From Devosia lacusdianchii (GTDB lineage: Bacteria > Pseudomonadota > Alphaproteobacteria > Rhizobiales > Devosiaceae), in NCBI RefSeq assembly GCF_022429625.1, contig NZ_CP092483.1, positions 620,001-684,000 on the forward strand: a stretch of 64,000 nt of DNA, read 5' to 3'. The notes under the pieces are model-generated. The model had not been told where the DNA came from. It made no database searches and saw only the letters and a list, made by a program, of their open reading frames with translations. Positions 17,555 to 25,701 of this stretch are shown piece by piece. The position numbers and the translations under genes were made by a program. Each line of letters starts with the position of its first letter. Within the stretch, counting starts at the first letter, position 1.

Positions 17555-17607
17555 TCAGTGGTGATTTGGCCGGTCGCTTGCAGCCACTTAAAACAAGTTG
17601 CTAAAGA
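17555..17607 (+). promoter_or_regulatory. SAM-II riboswitch upstream of metZ
   Basis: The conserved core is present: AGTGGTGATTTGGCCGG, then GCTTGCAGCCACTT with an A-rich stretch, and GTTGCTAAAGA at the 3' side. AGTGG pairs with CCACT to form P1, and the 3' segment can form the H-type pseudoknot seen in SAM-II. SAM-II elements are known to precede metZ/metA in alphaproteobacteria. It is followed by a terminator, so control is likely by attenuation when S-adenosylmethionine is high. Confidence 0.93.
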
Positions 17608-17614
17608 CCGTTTG

Positions 17615-17646
17615 AAACCGGCCGCCAGTTTGCGTGCCGGTTTTTT
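17615..17646 (+). terminator. Intrinsic terminator between SAM-II riboswitch and metZ
   Basis: AAACCGGC (17615-17622) pairs with GCCGGTTT (17636-17643) and the run TTTTTT follows. It ends 17 bases before the metZ start, so it is the expression platform of the riboswitch. Confidence 0.88.
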
Positions 17647-17663
17647 GTTGGAAAGCGTGACCT

Positions 17664-18872
17664 ATGTCCCGAGAAAAGAACCCCCTGCTCGATCCGAAAC
17701 TGCATTCTGCAGCGACCCAGATGGTGCATGGCGGCGGCAAGCGCTCGCCCTTCAACGAAACCAGCGAAGCTATCTTCCTGAACTCGGGATACTCCTATCC
17801 CAGTTCAGAGCACGCCGAGCTGCTGTTCCAGAACAAGATTCCGGGCGGCCACAACTACTCGCGCTTCGCCAATCCCAGCGTCGACATGTTCCAGGAGCGC
17901 ATGGCGCTGATCGAGGGCGCCGAGGCCGGCCGCGCCTTCGCCTCCGGCATGGCAGCGGTGACCAACGCGGTGATGAGCCAGGTTCGAGCCGGTGACCACA
18001 TCGTTGCCGCCCAGGCACTGTTTGGCGGCTGTCGCTATGTGGTGGAAGATTACGCGCCGCGGTTCGGCGTGGAATCGACACTTGTCGATGGCCGCGACCC
18101 CGAAAATTTCGCCCGCGCCATGCGCCCGAACACCAAAGTCGTGTTCATCGAGACGCCGACCAATCCGACGCTGGAACTGGTGGATATCCAGGCCGTGGCC
18201 GATATCGCCCATGCCCATGGCGCCAAGCTCATCGTCGACAATGTCTTCTCGACCGCGCTGTACCAGAAACCGCTGCAGCTGGGCGCCGATCTCGTTACCT
18301 ACTCGGCCACCAAGCATATCGACGGGCAGGGCAGGGTTCTGGGCGGCATTGTTCTGGGCTCGAAGGCCCTGATCGAGGGCGACGTTCACACCTTCCTGCG
18401 CCAGACCGGCGCGACGCTCAGCGCCTTCAACGCCTGGGTGCTGCTCAAGGGCCTCGAAACCTACGAGCTGCGCATCCGCCAGATGACCGATAGCGCCGAA
18501 AAGGTCGCCGAGGCTCTGGCCGGTCACCCCAAGGTTGCGAGGGTCATCTACCCGCATCATCCCAGCCATCCCCAGTATGACCTTGCCAAGCGTCAAATGA
18601 CGCGCGGTTCGACACTATTGGCCATCGATGTGAGGGGTGGGCAGGAAGCGGCCTTCACGCTGTCCGACAGTCTCGCCGTGATCCTGATTTCCAACAATTT
18701 GGGCGACGCCAAGTCGCTGATTACCCATCCGCGCACCACCACCCACGCCCGCCTCACCGAGGAAGTTCGGCTCGAAACCGGTGTTACCCCCGGCCTGCTG
18801 CGCCTGTCGGTCGGGCTTGAGAGCTCGGATGATCTGATCGCCGATCTGATGTATGGGTTGGATCAGGTTTAG
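17664..18872 (+). CDS. metZ: O-succinylhomoserine sulfhydrylase MetZ
   Basis: This PLP enzyme makes homocysteine from O-succinylhomoserine and sulfide in methionine synthesis. It is a 402-aa Cys/Met-metabolism family protein with the PLP lysine Lys217 in SATKHIDGQGR. The aspartate in LIVDNVFSTALYQ and the substrate-binding NYSRFANPS region are also present. It is preceded by a SAM-II riboswitch and terminator, which supports methionine biosynthesis over cysteine desulfuration. A cystathionine synthase/lyase is the main alternative. Confidence 0.94.
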   Translation: MSREKNPLLDPKLHSAATQMVHGGGKRSPFNETSEAIFLNSGYSYPSSEHAELLFQNKIPGGHNYSRFANPSVDMFQERMALIEGAEAGRAFASGMAAVTNAVMSQVRAGDHIVAAQALFGGCRYVVEDYAPRFGVESTLVDGRDPENFARAMRPNTKVVFIETPTNPTLELVDIQAVADIAHAHGAKLIVDNVFSTALYQKPLQLGADLVTYSATKHIDGQGRVLGGIVLGSKALIEGDVHTFLRQTGATLSAFNAWVLLKGLETYELRIRQMTDSAEKVAEALAGHPKVARVIYPHHPSHPQYDLAKRQMTRGSTLLAIDVRGGQEAAFTLSDSLAVILISNNLGDAKSLITHPRTTTHARLTEEVRLETGVTPGLLRLSVGLESSDDLIADLMYGLDQV

Positions 18873-18880
18873 GTCTGTCC

Positions 18881-19825
18881 ATGGTGCTGCGTGTGTTGCC
18901 CCACCCCCTCCCGACCTCCCCCATCGAGGGGGAGGTGCCGTTCAGCGTTCGTCATACGATCCGGCACAACGAGTGGAGCGAAACCTCTCCCTCTGATGGG
19001 GGAGGTAGGAGGGGGTGGAGCCGCGCACTGGTGGCGCTTGCCCTATCGCTTCTCGCCACCCCCGCCTTCGCCCAAGCCCTCCCTTACCACGCCGACCCCA
19101 GCGCGCGCGAACTGCTGCCCAGCTCCACCCCGGTGGCCGCGATCCGTTTCCTGACCACCGCCGATTTCCCGCCCTTCAATTTTCGCGACGCCGGCGGCGA
19201 ACTCATCGGCTTCAATATCGATCTTGCCAAGCGCATCTGCGCCGAGGTCAATGTCGCCTGCACCATCCAGGCATGGCCTTGGGAGCAGGCGGCCAGTGCG
19301 CTGGGCGACAATCAGGGCGACGCGCTGATTGCCGGCCTTGATATGTCCGCCGCCAATGGCGAGCTTTTCGATTTCTCCGCCACATATCTGGCGCTGCCGG
19401 GGCGTTTCGTCACCCGCGCCGCTGACATAGAAGGCTTCGACCCCGATGCGCTGGTCGGCAAGACTATCGCCGTCCGCACCGGCAGCACGCACGAAACCTT
19501 CGTCAGGCGCTACCTGCCGCAAGCCACGATTAGCCCGTTTGCCGGCGAGGTCGAGGCTCTGGCCGCGGTGCAGAACGATCAGGCCGACGCCTTCTTCGGT
19601 GACGCCATGCGCGCCTCGTTCTGGCTCAATGAAAACCTCAACTGCTGCGGCTTTGCCGGCGACCCCTATTTCCGGCCGAACCTATTCGGCGAAGGTCTTG
19701 CTATTGCGCTGCCGGCCGGCAACGACGCCATCCGCCACACTATCGATTGGGCGCTGATCAGGCTCAAGGACAACGGTACGCTGGACGAATTGTACCTGCG
19801 CTGGTTCCCCATAGGCTTCTACTGA
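18881..19825 (+). CDS. Periplasmic amino-acid-type solute-binding protein, N-terminus overlaps repeat
   Basis: The protein from about residue 63 on is an SBP_bac_3 domain (IRFLTTADFPPFNF, GFNIDLAKRICAEVNV, AVRTGSTHETFVRRYLPQ), which binds amino acids or similar ligands for ABC import. A hydrophobic signal peptide (ALVALALSLLATPAFA) precedes it. The ATG at 18881 lies before the palindromic repeat, so residues about 7-47 would be encoded by the repeat. An alternative GTG at 19031 would leave a signal of only about 13 residues. No permease or ATPase gene is adjacent. Confidence 0.8.
   Translation: MVLRVLPHPLPTSPIEGEVPFSVRHTIRHNEWSETSPSDGGGRRGWSRALVALALSLLATPAFAQALPYHADPSARELLPSSTPVAAIRFLTTADFPPFNFRDAGGELIGFNIDLAKRICAEVNVACTIQAWPWEQAASALGDNQGDALIAGLDMSAANGELFDFSATYLALPGRFVTRAADIEGFDPDALVGKTIAVRTGSTHETFVRRYLPQATISPFAGEVEALAAVQNDQADAFFGDAMRASFWLNENLNCCGFAGDPYFRPNLFGEGLAIALPAGNDAIRHTIDWALIRLKDNGTLDELYLRWFPIGFY
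18899..19020. repeat. Dispersed palindromic repeat, copy 3, inside a coding frame
   Basis: The left part, CCCCACCCCCTCCCGACC followed by TCCCCCATCGAGGGGGA, is mirrored by CTCCCTCTGATGGGGGAGG and AGGAGGGGGTGG on the right. Unlike the other copies it is read through in frame by the solute-binding protein gene, just upstream of its signal peptide. Confidence 0.85.
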
Positions 19826-20487
19826 GGCAATTCCAGCCGCGATTCCCGCTGCCGCGCGACAGCCTCGCGACCCGTCTCAGTCAACTGATAGACCCCGTTG
19901 CGCACGCGCTCGAACCAACCATAGACATTGCCAAGCAGGATTTTGCCGGCATCGGGCGCCTTGGGCTTGATGTCCCTCGGCCTGAGCGGGCCATCGAACA
20001 ACGCTTCGGCACAGATCAGTGCCTGCTGACGATACGCGGTCATGATCGGTGTCCGCGTGCTCCCGCCCAGCGCCGGATCGCCCCGCCGACGCTGATGCTC
20101 GCGCACCAGGCGCGACCGGCGCTTGGGATTGGTGCGCGGCATGGGGGTGACGGAATTGACGATCACGCTGACCACGCCCATGTCGGACACGCCAAGCATG
20201 CCGATGCCGAGCCGCCGGCACAGGTCGCGATAACGCGTGTCGGCCTCGCGGCCCTTGCCCTTGGCGGAAATCCGTGCGGCGATCCAGACCTCGTCGGCGA
20301 TGGCGGCCCGATCGACCGCCTGCAGGATCAGTTCGAGATTGAAGGTCAGCTTCAGTTCGCAGACCACGATGACCGACGGGTCGTCCGGGATCAGGCCGAT
20401 CAGGTCGCAGCCGCCGATCTCACCCTTGACCTCATAGCCGGCCTGCTCGAGGAAGGCCTTGACCGGCGGATAGAGCGAGGTCTCCAT
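19819..20487 (-). CDS. DUF2161-type protein, PD-(D/E)XK nuclease-like
   Basis: This 222-aa protein has the layout of DUF2161 proteins, which are related to PD-(D/E)XK phosphodiesterases. Glu23 and Asp28 lie in GEIGGCDLIG, and Glu44-x-Lys46 in VVCELKLTF. The C-terminal part looks like a winged-helix domain (ILLGNVYGWFERVRNGVYQLT). Its real function is unknown. It overlaps the convergent solute-binding gene by 7 bp and follows the TerB-like gene by 12 bp, with which it is probably co-transcribed. Confidence 0.82.
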   Translation of the reverse strand: METSLYPPVKAFLEQAGYEVKGEIGGCDLIGLIPDDPSVIVVCELKLTFNLELILQAVDRAAIADEVWIAARISAKGKGREADTRYRDLCRRLGIGMLGVSDMGVVSVIVNSVTPMPRTNPKRRSRLVREHQRRRGDPALGGSTRTPIMTAYRQQALICAEALFDGPLRPRDIKPKAPDAGKILLGNVYGWFERVRNGVYQLTETGREAVARQRESRLELPQ

Positions 20488-20499
20488 CGTGGACGCAGG

Positions 20500-20913
20500 T
20501 CAGCTTGGCATCCGCCTGTGCCGCGCCCGTGCCGCCGCTTCGATCGCGGCCGTGGTCAGACGGTCGATGTCGAGCTTGTCGCGCAGAAGCTCGAGAAAGC
20601 GCAGTTCTTCCTGCTCCAGATAGAGGTCCACCGACGCGACCTCCACCGCCACCGCATAGGCCGTGTCCTGCAACTTGACCGGCAGCGCCGCGATGGCGTC
20701 GTCCATCACCTGGTCGAGTCCCCCAGGGCCATTGAGCTTGTCGGCGCAATTATTGGCCACCGCGGTCAGGCGAGCCTTGTCGAACCCCTCGAACACCGGA
20801 AGCCGGCCGATCAGGGTCTGGATGCGCACCAGCTCCTTGTCCGTCATGGCACTGTCGGACGAAGCGGCCAGGATCATCAGGTGGATGAGCGCGTCATGGG
20901 CGGCGTTGGGCAT
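20500..20913 (-). CDS. TerB-like protein
   Basis: The 137-aa, mainly helical, acidic protein resembles the TerB tellurite-resistance family. It has an early LMILAASSDSAMTDKEL segment, as in the metal-binding helix pairs of TerB folds, and a late VDLYLEQEELRFLELLRDKL helix. No other ter genes are near, so a tellurite role is not supported. It probably forms a two-gene unit with the DUF2161 gene downstream. Confidence 0.7.
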   Translation of the reverse strand: MPNAAHDALIHLMILAASSDSAMTDKELVRIQTLIGRLPVFEGFDKARLTAVANNCADKLNGPGGLDQVMDDAIAALPVKLQDTAYAVAVEVASVDLYLEQEELRFLELLRDKLDIDRLTTAAIEAAARARHRRMPS

Positions 20914-21074
20914 GAGGTGTTTCCCGTCTGGCTTTGCTGCCGATAGCTAGGCGTGCTGCGCCTGCTTGGCAAGCGTCTGCGACAATGCGGTGCTTCCAGG
21001 GCCCAGAAACGTTGACGCAAGGGCACGGGAATGCAACACACGCCGGTCCCTGCAATCCCTGAAAGGCGTAACCC

Positions 21075-22718
21075 TTGTCGCCCGCTCCTTTGCCCGTTCT
21101 CGACCCTGCGTTCTTTGACGCTGCCCAGACTGCCCGTGCCTGGCCGTTTGAGGAAGCCCGGAAACTGGTCAAGCGCCTGGAGAAATCGGGCAAGCAGGAG
21201 GCCCTGTTCGAGACCGGCTACGGTCCGTCGGGCCTGCCCCATATCGGCACCTTCGGCGAAGTGGCCCGCACCACCATGGTGCGCACGGCTTTCCGGCTGC
21301 TCACCCGCGACCAGATTCCGACCCGGTTGATCTGCTTCTCCGACGATCTCGACGGCATGCGCAAGATTCCGGACAATGTGCCATCCAAGGAGGCCATGGA
21401 GCCGCATCTGCAAAAGCCGCTGACCTCGGTGCCTGATCCCTGGACCAACGAGTTCGCCAGCTTCGGCGATCACAACAACGCCATGCTGCGCCGGTTCCTC
21501 GATACTTTCGGCTTCGACTACGAGTTCGCCAGCGCCACCGATTACTACCGCTCCGGCAAGTTTGACACCGTGCTGCGCCGGGCCGCCGAGCGCTATGACG
21601 ACATCATGAAGGTCATGCTGCCTTCGCTCGGCGCTGAGCGTCAGGCCACCTATAGCCCCTTCCTGCCGATCTCCCCGATTTCGGGCCGCGTGCTCTACGT
21701 GCCGATGAAGGAAGTCAACGCCAAGGACGGCACGGTGACTTTCGAGGACGAGGACGGTCGCGACACCACCGTTCCGGTCACCGGCGGCCATGTGAAGATG
21801 CAGTGGAAGCCGGACTTCGGCATGCGCTGGGCCGCACTCGACGTCGACTTCGAGATGTTCGGCAAGGATCACCAGACCAACGCCCATATCTACGACAAGA
21901 TTTGCGAAATCCTCGGCGGCAAGGCGCCCGAGCACTATGTGTTCGAGCTCTTCCTCGATGCCGAAGGCCAGAAGATTTCCAAGTCTAAGGGCAACGGCCT
22001 GACCATTGACGAATGGCTGACCTATGCGGGCAATGAGAGCCTGGGCCTCTACATGTTCCAGAAGCCCCGTACCGCCAAGCGGCTGCACTTCGATGTCATC
22101 CCGCGCGCCGTCGACGAATATTACAGCTTCGTCGCCGCCTTCGAGCGTCAGGAGGCGGCCGAGCGGGTAGAAAATCCGGCATTCCATGTCCACTTCGGCA
22201 ATGTGCCCAAGGTCGATATGCCAGTCACCTTTGCGCTGTTGCTGAACCTGGCCACGGCCTCAAACCCGGAAACGCCCGAGGTGATGTGGGGCTATATTTC
22301 CGCCTATGCGCCCGGTGTCTCGGCCAAAACGCATCCGCATCTGGACGCACTGGTCGGCTATGCCATGCGCTATTTCCGCGATTTCGCTAAAAAGGCCTAT
22401 CGCGCGCCTGATGATGTCGAACGGAGCGCGCTCGAAGCTTTGTCGGCTGCCTTCGGGGCCCTGCCGGCTGACGCCGACAATGAAACCATCCAGAATACTG
22501 CTCTCGACGTGGCGCGCACTTTCGAGCGTTACCAGGATCACACGAAGAAGAGCCCCAATGGTGGCCCCGGCGTTTCCGGGGAGTTTTTCCAGATGCTCTA
22601 TCAGGTGCTGATCGGGCAGGAGCGCGGCCCCCGCTTCGGCTCGTTTGCCGCACTCTACGGCGTCGACAACACCCGCAAGCTGATTGCTGACGCCCTGACT
22701 GGCAAGTTTCTCGGCTAA
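21075..22718 (+). CDS. lysK: Lysyl-tRNA synthetase, class I
   Basis: This enzyme charges tRNA-Lys. It is the archaeal-type class I enzyme that replaces class II LysS in many alphaproteobacteria. The HIGH-type motif is GLPHIGT near residue 55, and the KMSKS motif is KISKSKGNG near residue 300. At 547 aa the length is normal. The start is TTG at 21075 ([11 protein letters not shown]) with GAAAGG upstream. A 438-codon frame on the opposite strand is a shadow of this gene. Confidence 0.95.
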   Translation: MSPAPLPVLDPAFFDAAQTARAWPFEEARKLVKRLEKSGKQEALFETGYGPSGLPHIGTFGEVARTTMVRTAFRLLTRDQIPTRLICFSDDLDGMRKIPDNVPSKEAMEPHLQKPLTSVPDPWTNEFASFGDHNNAMLRRFLDTFGFDYEFASATDYYRSGKFDTVLRRAAERYDDIMKVMLPSLGAERQATYSPFLPISPISGRVLYVPMKEVNAKDGTVTFEDEDGRDTTVPVTGGHVKMQWKPDFGMRWAALDVDFEMFGKDHQTNAHIYDKICEILGGKAPEHYVFELFLDAEGQKISKSKGNGLTIDEWLTYAGNESLGLYMFQKPRTAKRLHFDVIPRAVDEYYSFVAAFERQEAAERVENPAFHVHFGNVPKVDMPVTFALLLNLATASNPETPEVMWGYISAYAPGVSAKTHPHLDALVGYAMRYFRDFAKKAYRAPDDVERSALEALSAAFGALPADADNETIQNTALDVARTFERYQDHTKKSPNGGPGVSGEFFQMLYQVLIGQERGPRFGSFAALYGVDNTRKLIADALTGKFLG

Positions 22719-22730
22719 GTCAAAATGGTA

Positions 22731-22786
22731 TGGCACATGGACTACGAAAACATGTGCCACACCACCAATACCTGCTGTGGCAGGTA
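22731..22786. terminator. Hairpin cluster between convergent genes
   Basis: TGGCACATG (22731-22739) and CATGTGCCA (22751-22759) form a perfect 9-bp stem. A second hairpin, TACCTG/CAGGTA, spans 22769-22786. They lie between the ends of lysK and the XRE gene. Without a T-run the terminator role is inferred from position. Confidence 0.5.
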
Positions 22787-22787
22787 A

Positions 22788-23009
22788 TCAGTCGGCCGTC
22801 ACAACGGCCGCATCATGCTCCAGGATGTCGCCCGGCTGGCATTCGAGATAGCGGCAGATGGCATCCAGCGTATCGAAGCGGATGCCCTTGACCTTGCCCT
22901 GCTTGAGCAGGCTGAGATTGGCTTCGGTAATGCCAATATACTCGGCCAGGTCCTTGGACTTGGCGTTGCGCTTGGCCAGCATGACCGCGAGATTGATCCT
23001 GATCGCCAT
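22788..23009 (-). CDS. Small XRE-family DNA-binding regulator
   Basis: The 73-aa protein is a single helix-turn-helix domain of the Xre/Cro type (AKSKDLAEYIGITEANLSLL, then RFDTLDAICRYLECQPGDIL). It belongs to the small YozG-like regulators that typically sit beside DUF2975 membrane proteins. ATG at 23009 (MAIRINL) is 4 bases after the stop of the DUF2975 gene, which indicates coupled translation. The longer open frame upstream is only the other frame of that gene. Confidence 0.9.
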   Translation of the reverse strand: MAIRINLAVMLAKRNAKSKDLAEYIGITEANLSLLKQGKVKGIRFDTLDAICRYLECQPGDILEHDAAVVTAD

Positions 23010-23013
23010 GCCG

Positions 23014-23601
23014 TCACACGAACTGGCTGTTTTCTTCAGCAATGGCGGCTGCTTTTTCCATCGCCCAGCCCAATGCGGCCACCGTCGCCGCAAACAACCC
23101 CATAATCAGCATGTCACTATTGAACTGAATGGCGAGCTGCCGCATGCCGGGCGGAGCATTCCAGGTCAGCACCAGCGTGAGCAGGGTAAAGCCGACGAGC
23201 TTGGCCAAAGCCGCGAGCGCCATGCCGGTGGCGAAATCGCGCAGGCCGGCAATGCCTCTGGCCGCGAAGGGTCGTCCCTGCGCGAATTCGATGAAGCACA
23301 CTCGCAACCGCATCAGCCCCCAGGATAGTGGGAGGATGGTCGCAACGCTGATCGCCGCCGCAGCTAGCCGCTGCAAGGCGTCGAATTCTGCCAGCACGCT
23401 GGCAGCAAAGCCGTTAAGCCGCACGATCTCACTTTGCTCGACCAACATCCAATAGAGCACCACCGCCAACGGCAGCACCGTCGCGATCACCACTGCGGCG
23501 ACGGCCAGAAGGTTGAACAGGCGTGCCGTTCGCGACGTCACGGGAATGCTGAAGCCGGCAAAGTGCCCGGCATGCAGTGGGTCGGCCTTCGTATCGATCA
23601 T
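23014..23601 (-). CDS. DUF2975-type membrane protein
   Basis: This 195-aa protein has four hydrophobic segments (LFNLLAVAAVVIATVLPLAVVLYWM, AAAAISVATILPLSWGLM, ALAALAKLVGFTLLTLVL and LIMGLFAATVAALGWAM), as in DUF2975. It pairs with the XRE gene downstream, a common two-gene arrangement of unknown function. The start is ATG at 23601 (MIDTKADP), 8 bases after GGAG. A second ATG at 23607 is too close to that site. The open frame continues upstream into the promoter region. Confidence 0.85.
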   Translation of the reverse strand: MIDTKADPLHAGHFAGFSIPVTSRTARLFNLLAVAAVVIATVLPLAVVLYWMLVEQSEIVRLNGFAASVLAEFDALQRLAAAAISVATILPLSWGLMRLRVCFIEFAQGRPFAARGIAGLRDFATGMALAALAKLVGFTLLTLVLTWNAPPGMRQLAIQFNSDMLIMGLFAATVAALGWAMEKAAAIAEENSQFV

Positions 23602-23706
23602 GAGCATGTCTCCAGAATGATCGACATCTAGACCAAGAATTATCGTTTGACAATAATAAAATACTGCAAAAGAATATGGCCGCATCGAACCATAAGGAAC
23701 GTCCAA

Positions 23707-24087
23707 ATGCGTCTTTTGCCCTCCGCCGCCCTCACCCTGCTGTTGCTTGCTGTTCCCACCGCTGCCGAGGCGGCACCCACCACCAGCAAAGGGCAGATCT
23801 CGGTTGCCCAGGTCGTCGAGATGGCGTCCCGCGCCGGAACGGACGCGAATGCCCGCATGACCCTGATCGCCTATCTCGCCGGCGTGGGCGAAACGACCGG
23901 CCTCATGGTTTCGGAAGCGCAGCAGCGTGGCGCCAAGCCGGTGCGCTGCACCAATTCGTTCAATCTGGATGAGAACGTCGCGCTTGCGGCACTGACGGTC
24001 GCGGCGCCTGACCGCGAACGCTGGTCCGAAACACCGGCCACCCCGATCATCGTCGCCGATATGTTCCGGCGCGCTGGCTGCGAGTAA
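23707..24087 (+). CDS. Small secreted protein, possibly Rap1a/Tai-like
   Basis: The 126-aa protein has a clear Sec signal (MRLLPSAALTLLLLAVPTAAEA) and a small mature domain with two cysteines (VRCTNSF and RRAGCE). The pattern of an AYLAGVGE helix, a Cys-containing loop, a long helix and a C-terminal Cys is reminiscent of Rap1a/Tai-type proteins, but the match is loose. ATG at 23707 has AAGGAAC upstream. It is divergent from the DUF2975/XRE unit, with about 105 bp between the starts. Confidence 0.65.
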   Translation: MRLLPSAALTLLLLAVPTAAEAAPTTSKGQISVAQVVEMASRAGTDANARMTLIAYLAGVGETTGLMVSEAQQRGAKPVRCTNSFNLDENVALAALTVAAPDRERWSETPATPIIVADMFRRAGCE

Positions 24088-24153
24088 TCATCGGCCTGAT
24101 CAGGCGCCCGCGTCAGCTTTTCGACGCGGGTTCCCGACCAGTTACCGGCGGCA

Positions 24154-24504
24154 CTATGCCCGAGCCTGCGGCGATGCAAACCGCTCCGCCAGCAGGCGCG
24201 CCTCGGCCGGCATGTCATGCTCAACGCGGCGATAGACACGCCCGTTCGACGTGCGCCGCATCATGTCGAGATCGCACAATTCGCGCCGCAGCAGCGCATA
24301 GTCCTCGTACTCATGCCAATCGCGCAGCATGGAGCTGACTTCCGGCTCGCTGAGCTGGACATCGCTTGGCAGGTAGGACCACACCACCCACAGCACCAGC
24401 AATTGGTCCGTCCGCTTGGACGGCCAGCGTTGCAACCGCCCGGTCGCATCGAAACAGCGCGCCACACTGGCGATCCGCTTGGCGTCGATTGCTGCGTCCG
24501 TCAT
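24154..24504 (-). CDS. DUF2087 protein
   Basis: The 116-aa protein has the compact DUF2087 layout (GRLQRWPSKRTDQLLVLWVVWSYL, EVSSMLRDWHEYEDYALLRRELCD, then MMRRTSNGRVYRR). The likely winged-helix arrangement suggests nucleic-acid binding, but the role is not established. Its start overlaps the acetyltransferase stop by 4 bp, so it is the last gene of a three-gene coupled operon. Confidence 0.85.
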   Translation of the reverse strand: MTDAAIDAKRIASVARCFDATGRLQRWPSKRTDQLLVLWVVWSYLPSDVQLSEPEVSSMLRDWHEYEDYALLRRELCDLDMMRRTSNGRVYRRVEHDMPAEARLLAERFASPQARA

Positions 24505-24950
24505 GGCCCAAGCACCTTACGAAAATAGACGACGCGTTGGGTCTCGCTAAAGCCCAATGCGTCGTGCATCCGGTGGCTTTCCAGATTGCCCACAGCAGCG
24601 TCCGAGGCGAATTCGGTGCAGCCTTGCGCGCGTGCCCAATCCTCCACCGCCATCACTAGCCCACGGGCAATACCCAGGCGGCGAGAGTCCGGCGCCACAT
24701 AGATGCCCTCAAGAAACGCCACCGGCGAGGTTTTGCACCCATTGACGTAATCGTGGCGCAGCGCTGCCTCGGCCAGTCCCACCGCGCGGCCATCCGGCAA
24801 GCGGGCGATCAGGTTTATCGTGTCGGTCGGATCGGCCAGAAATGCCGCGATATCCGCCTCATGTGCGCCGGGCTCATGGCTTGGCCACAGCGCCTGGCGC
24901 AGCGCCGCCCAATCAGCAGTGTCCGCCTGGGTCGCCGCAGTGATCCTCAC
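24501..24950 (-). CDS. Aminoglycoside 6'-N-acetyltransferase-like GNAT protein
   Basis: The 149-aa protein matches the AAC(6')-I type of GNAT enzymes. It has the WAALRQALWP opening, LRHDYVNGCKTSPVAFLEGI, the acetyl-CoA loop RRLGIARGLV, and HDALGFSETQRVVYFRK at the end. Such enzymes acetylate the 6' amino group of aminoglycosides; whether this chromosomal copy confers resistance is unknown. The GTG at 24950 is chosen because it overlaps the upstream TGA as GTGA. An upstream GTG at 24980 lies inside the preceding gene. Confidence 0.87.
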   Translation of the reverse strand: MRITAATQADTADWAALRQALWPSHEPGAHEADIAAFLADPTDTINLIARLPDGRAVGLAEAALRHDYVNGCKTSPVAFLEGIYVAPDSRRLGIARGLVMAVEDWARAQGCTEFASDAAVGNLESHRMHDALGFSETQRVVYFRKVLGP

Positions 24951-25585
24951 TGGCTGGCCCAGATGATGCGGGCGATCCACTCCACATCGGTCACTTCGAT
25001 GATACGCGGACCATAGGCGGGATTGAGCGAATGCAGTTCGATCTGCTTGTTGGTCTGCCGGGCCAGGATCTTGGCCATCACCTCGCCGTCCCGCGTCTTG
25101 ACCACGACGCGATCGCCGCGCCGTACCTGCTCGGTTGGCGACACGACGATCCGGTCGCCCTCGCGGTAGAGCGGCTCCATAGAATCGCCCTGCACCTCAA
25201 GCGCATAAATGCCCGCCTCGCCCGACGAGGGCAACGCGACTTCATCCCAGCCTTGACCAGCTGGAAACCCGGCGCTGTCGAAAAAACCGCCCGACCCGGC
25301 CTGCGCCAACCCCAGCAGCGGTACCGATTGCTTGGTGTTGGACTCGGCCATTTGCAAGAACGTGCCGCCTGACCAGAATGAGTCGAAGCTTTCCCCGGTC
25401 GCGTCGAGCACCTTGGACAGGCTCTCCGTTGATGGCCAGCGCTCACGACCGTCCTTGCTGACGCGTTTGGATACGTTGAAGGCCGTGGCATCCAGTCCCG
25501 CCAGCTTGGCAAGAGCCGACACCGAATGGCCGTGCCGCCGCGCCAGCGCGTCGATCCCGTCCCATATGGCTCTGTGTGATAGCAT
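24947..25585 (-). CDS. XRE/S24 (LexA-like) transcriptional regulator
   Basis: The N-terminal part is an HTH domain (SALAKLAGLDATAFNVSKRV). The C-terminal half is an S24 peptidase domain with the catalytic serine in GDSMEP and the lysine in VVVKTRDG. The layout is that of LexA/CI-type repressors that can cleave themselves. Close relatives are widespread single-copy genes in Hyphomicrobiales, so a prophage origin is not implied. It heads the operon with the AAC(6')-like and DUF2087 genes. Confidence 0.88.
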   Translation of the reverse strand: MLSHRAIWDGIDALARRHGHSVSALAKLAGLDATAFNVSKRVSKDGRERWPSTESLSKVLDATGESFDSFWSGGTFLQMAESNTKQSVPLLGLAQAGSGGFFDSAGFPAGQGWDEVALPSSGEAGIYALEVQGDSMEPLYREGDRIVVSPTEQVRRGDRVVVKTRDGEVMAKILARQTNKQIELHSLNPAYGPRIIEVTDVEWIARIIWASQ

Positions 25586-25701
25586 GGCGAAGTCTCAAGG
25601 AGAGGAAATATGTCTTACGACGGAATTAAGTCCTATTTTTATCCGCCCCTTTCCCCCTTGTAAAGAGAGCTGTTCACGTTTTGGTCGTGCCTCCAAAGCA
25701 C

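Noticed and set aside
20877..22193. A 438-codon open frame antisense to lysK
   Set aside because: It is a shadow frame. lysK has HIGH and KMSKS motifs and covers the same bases.
24947..25585. S24 regulator as a sign of a prophage
   Set aside because: No other phage genes or attachment sites are near, and similar regulators are conserved chromosomal genes in the order.
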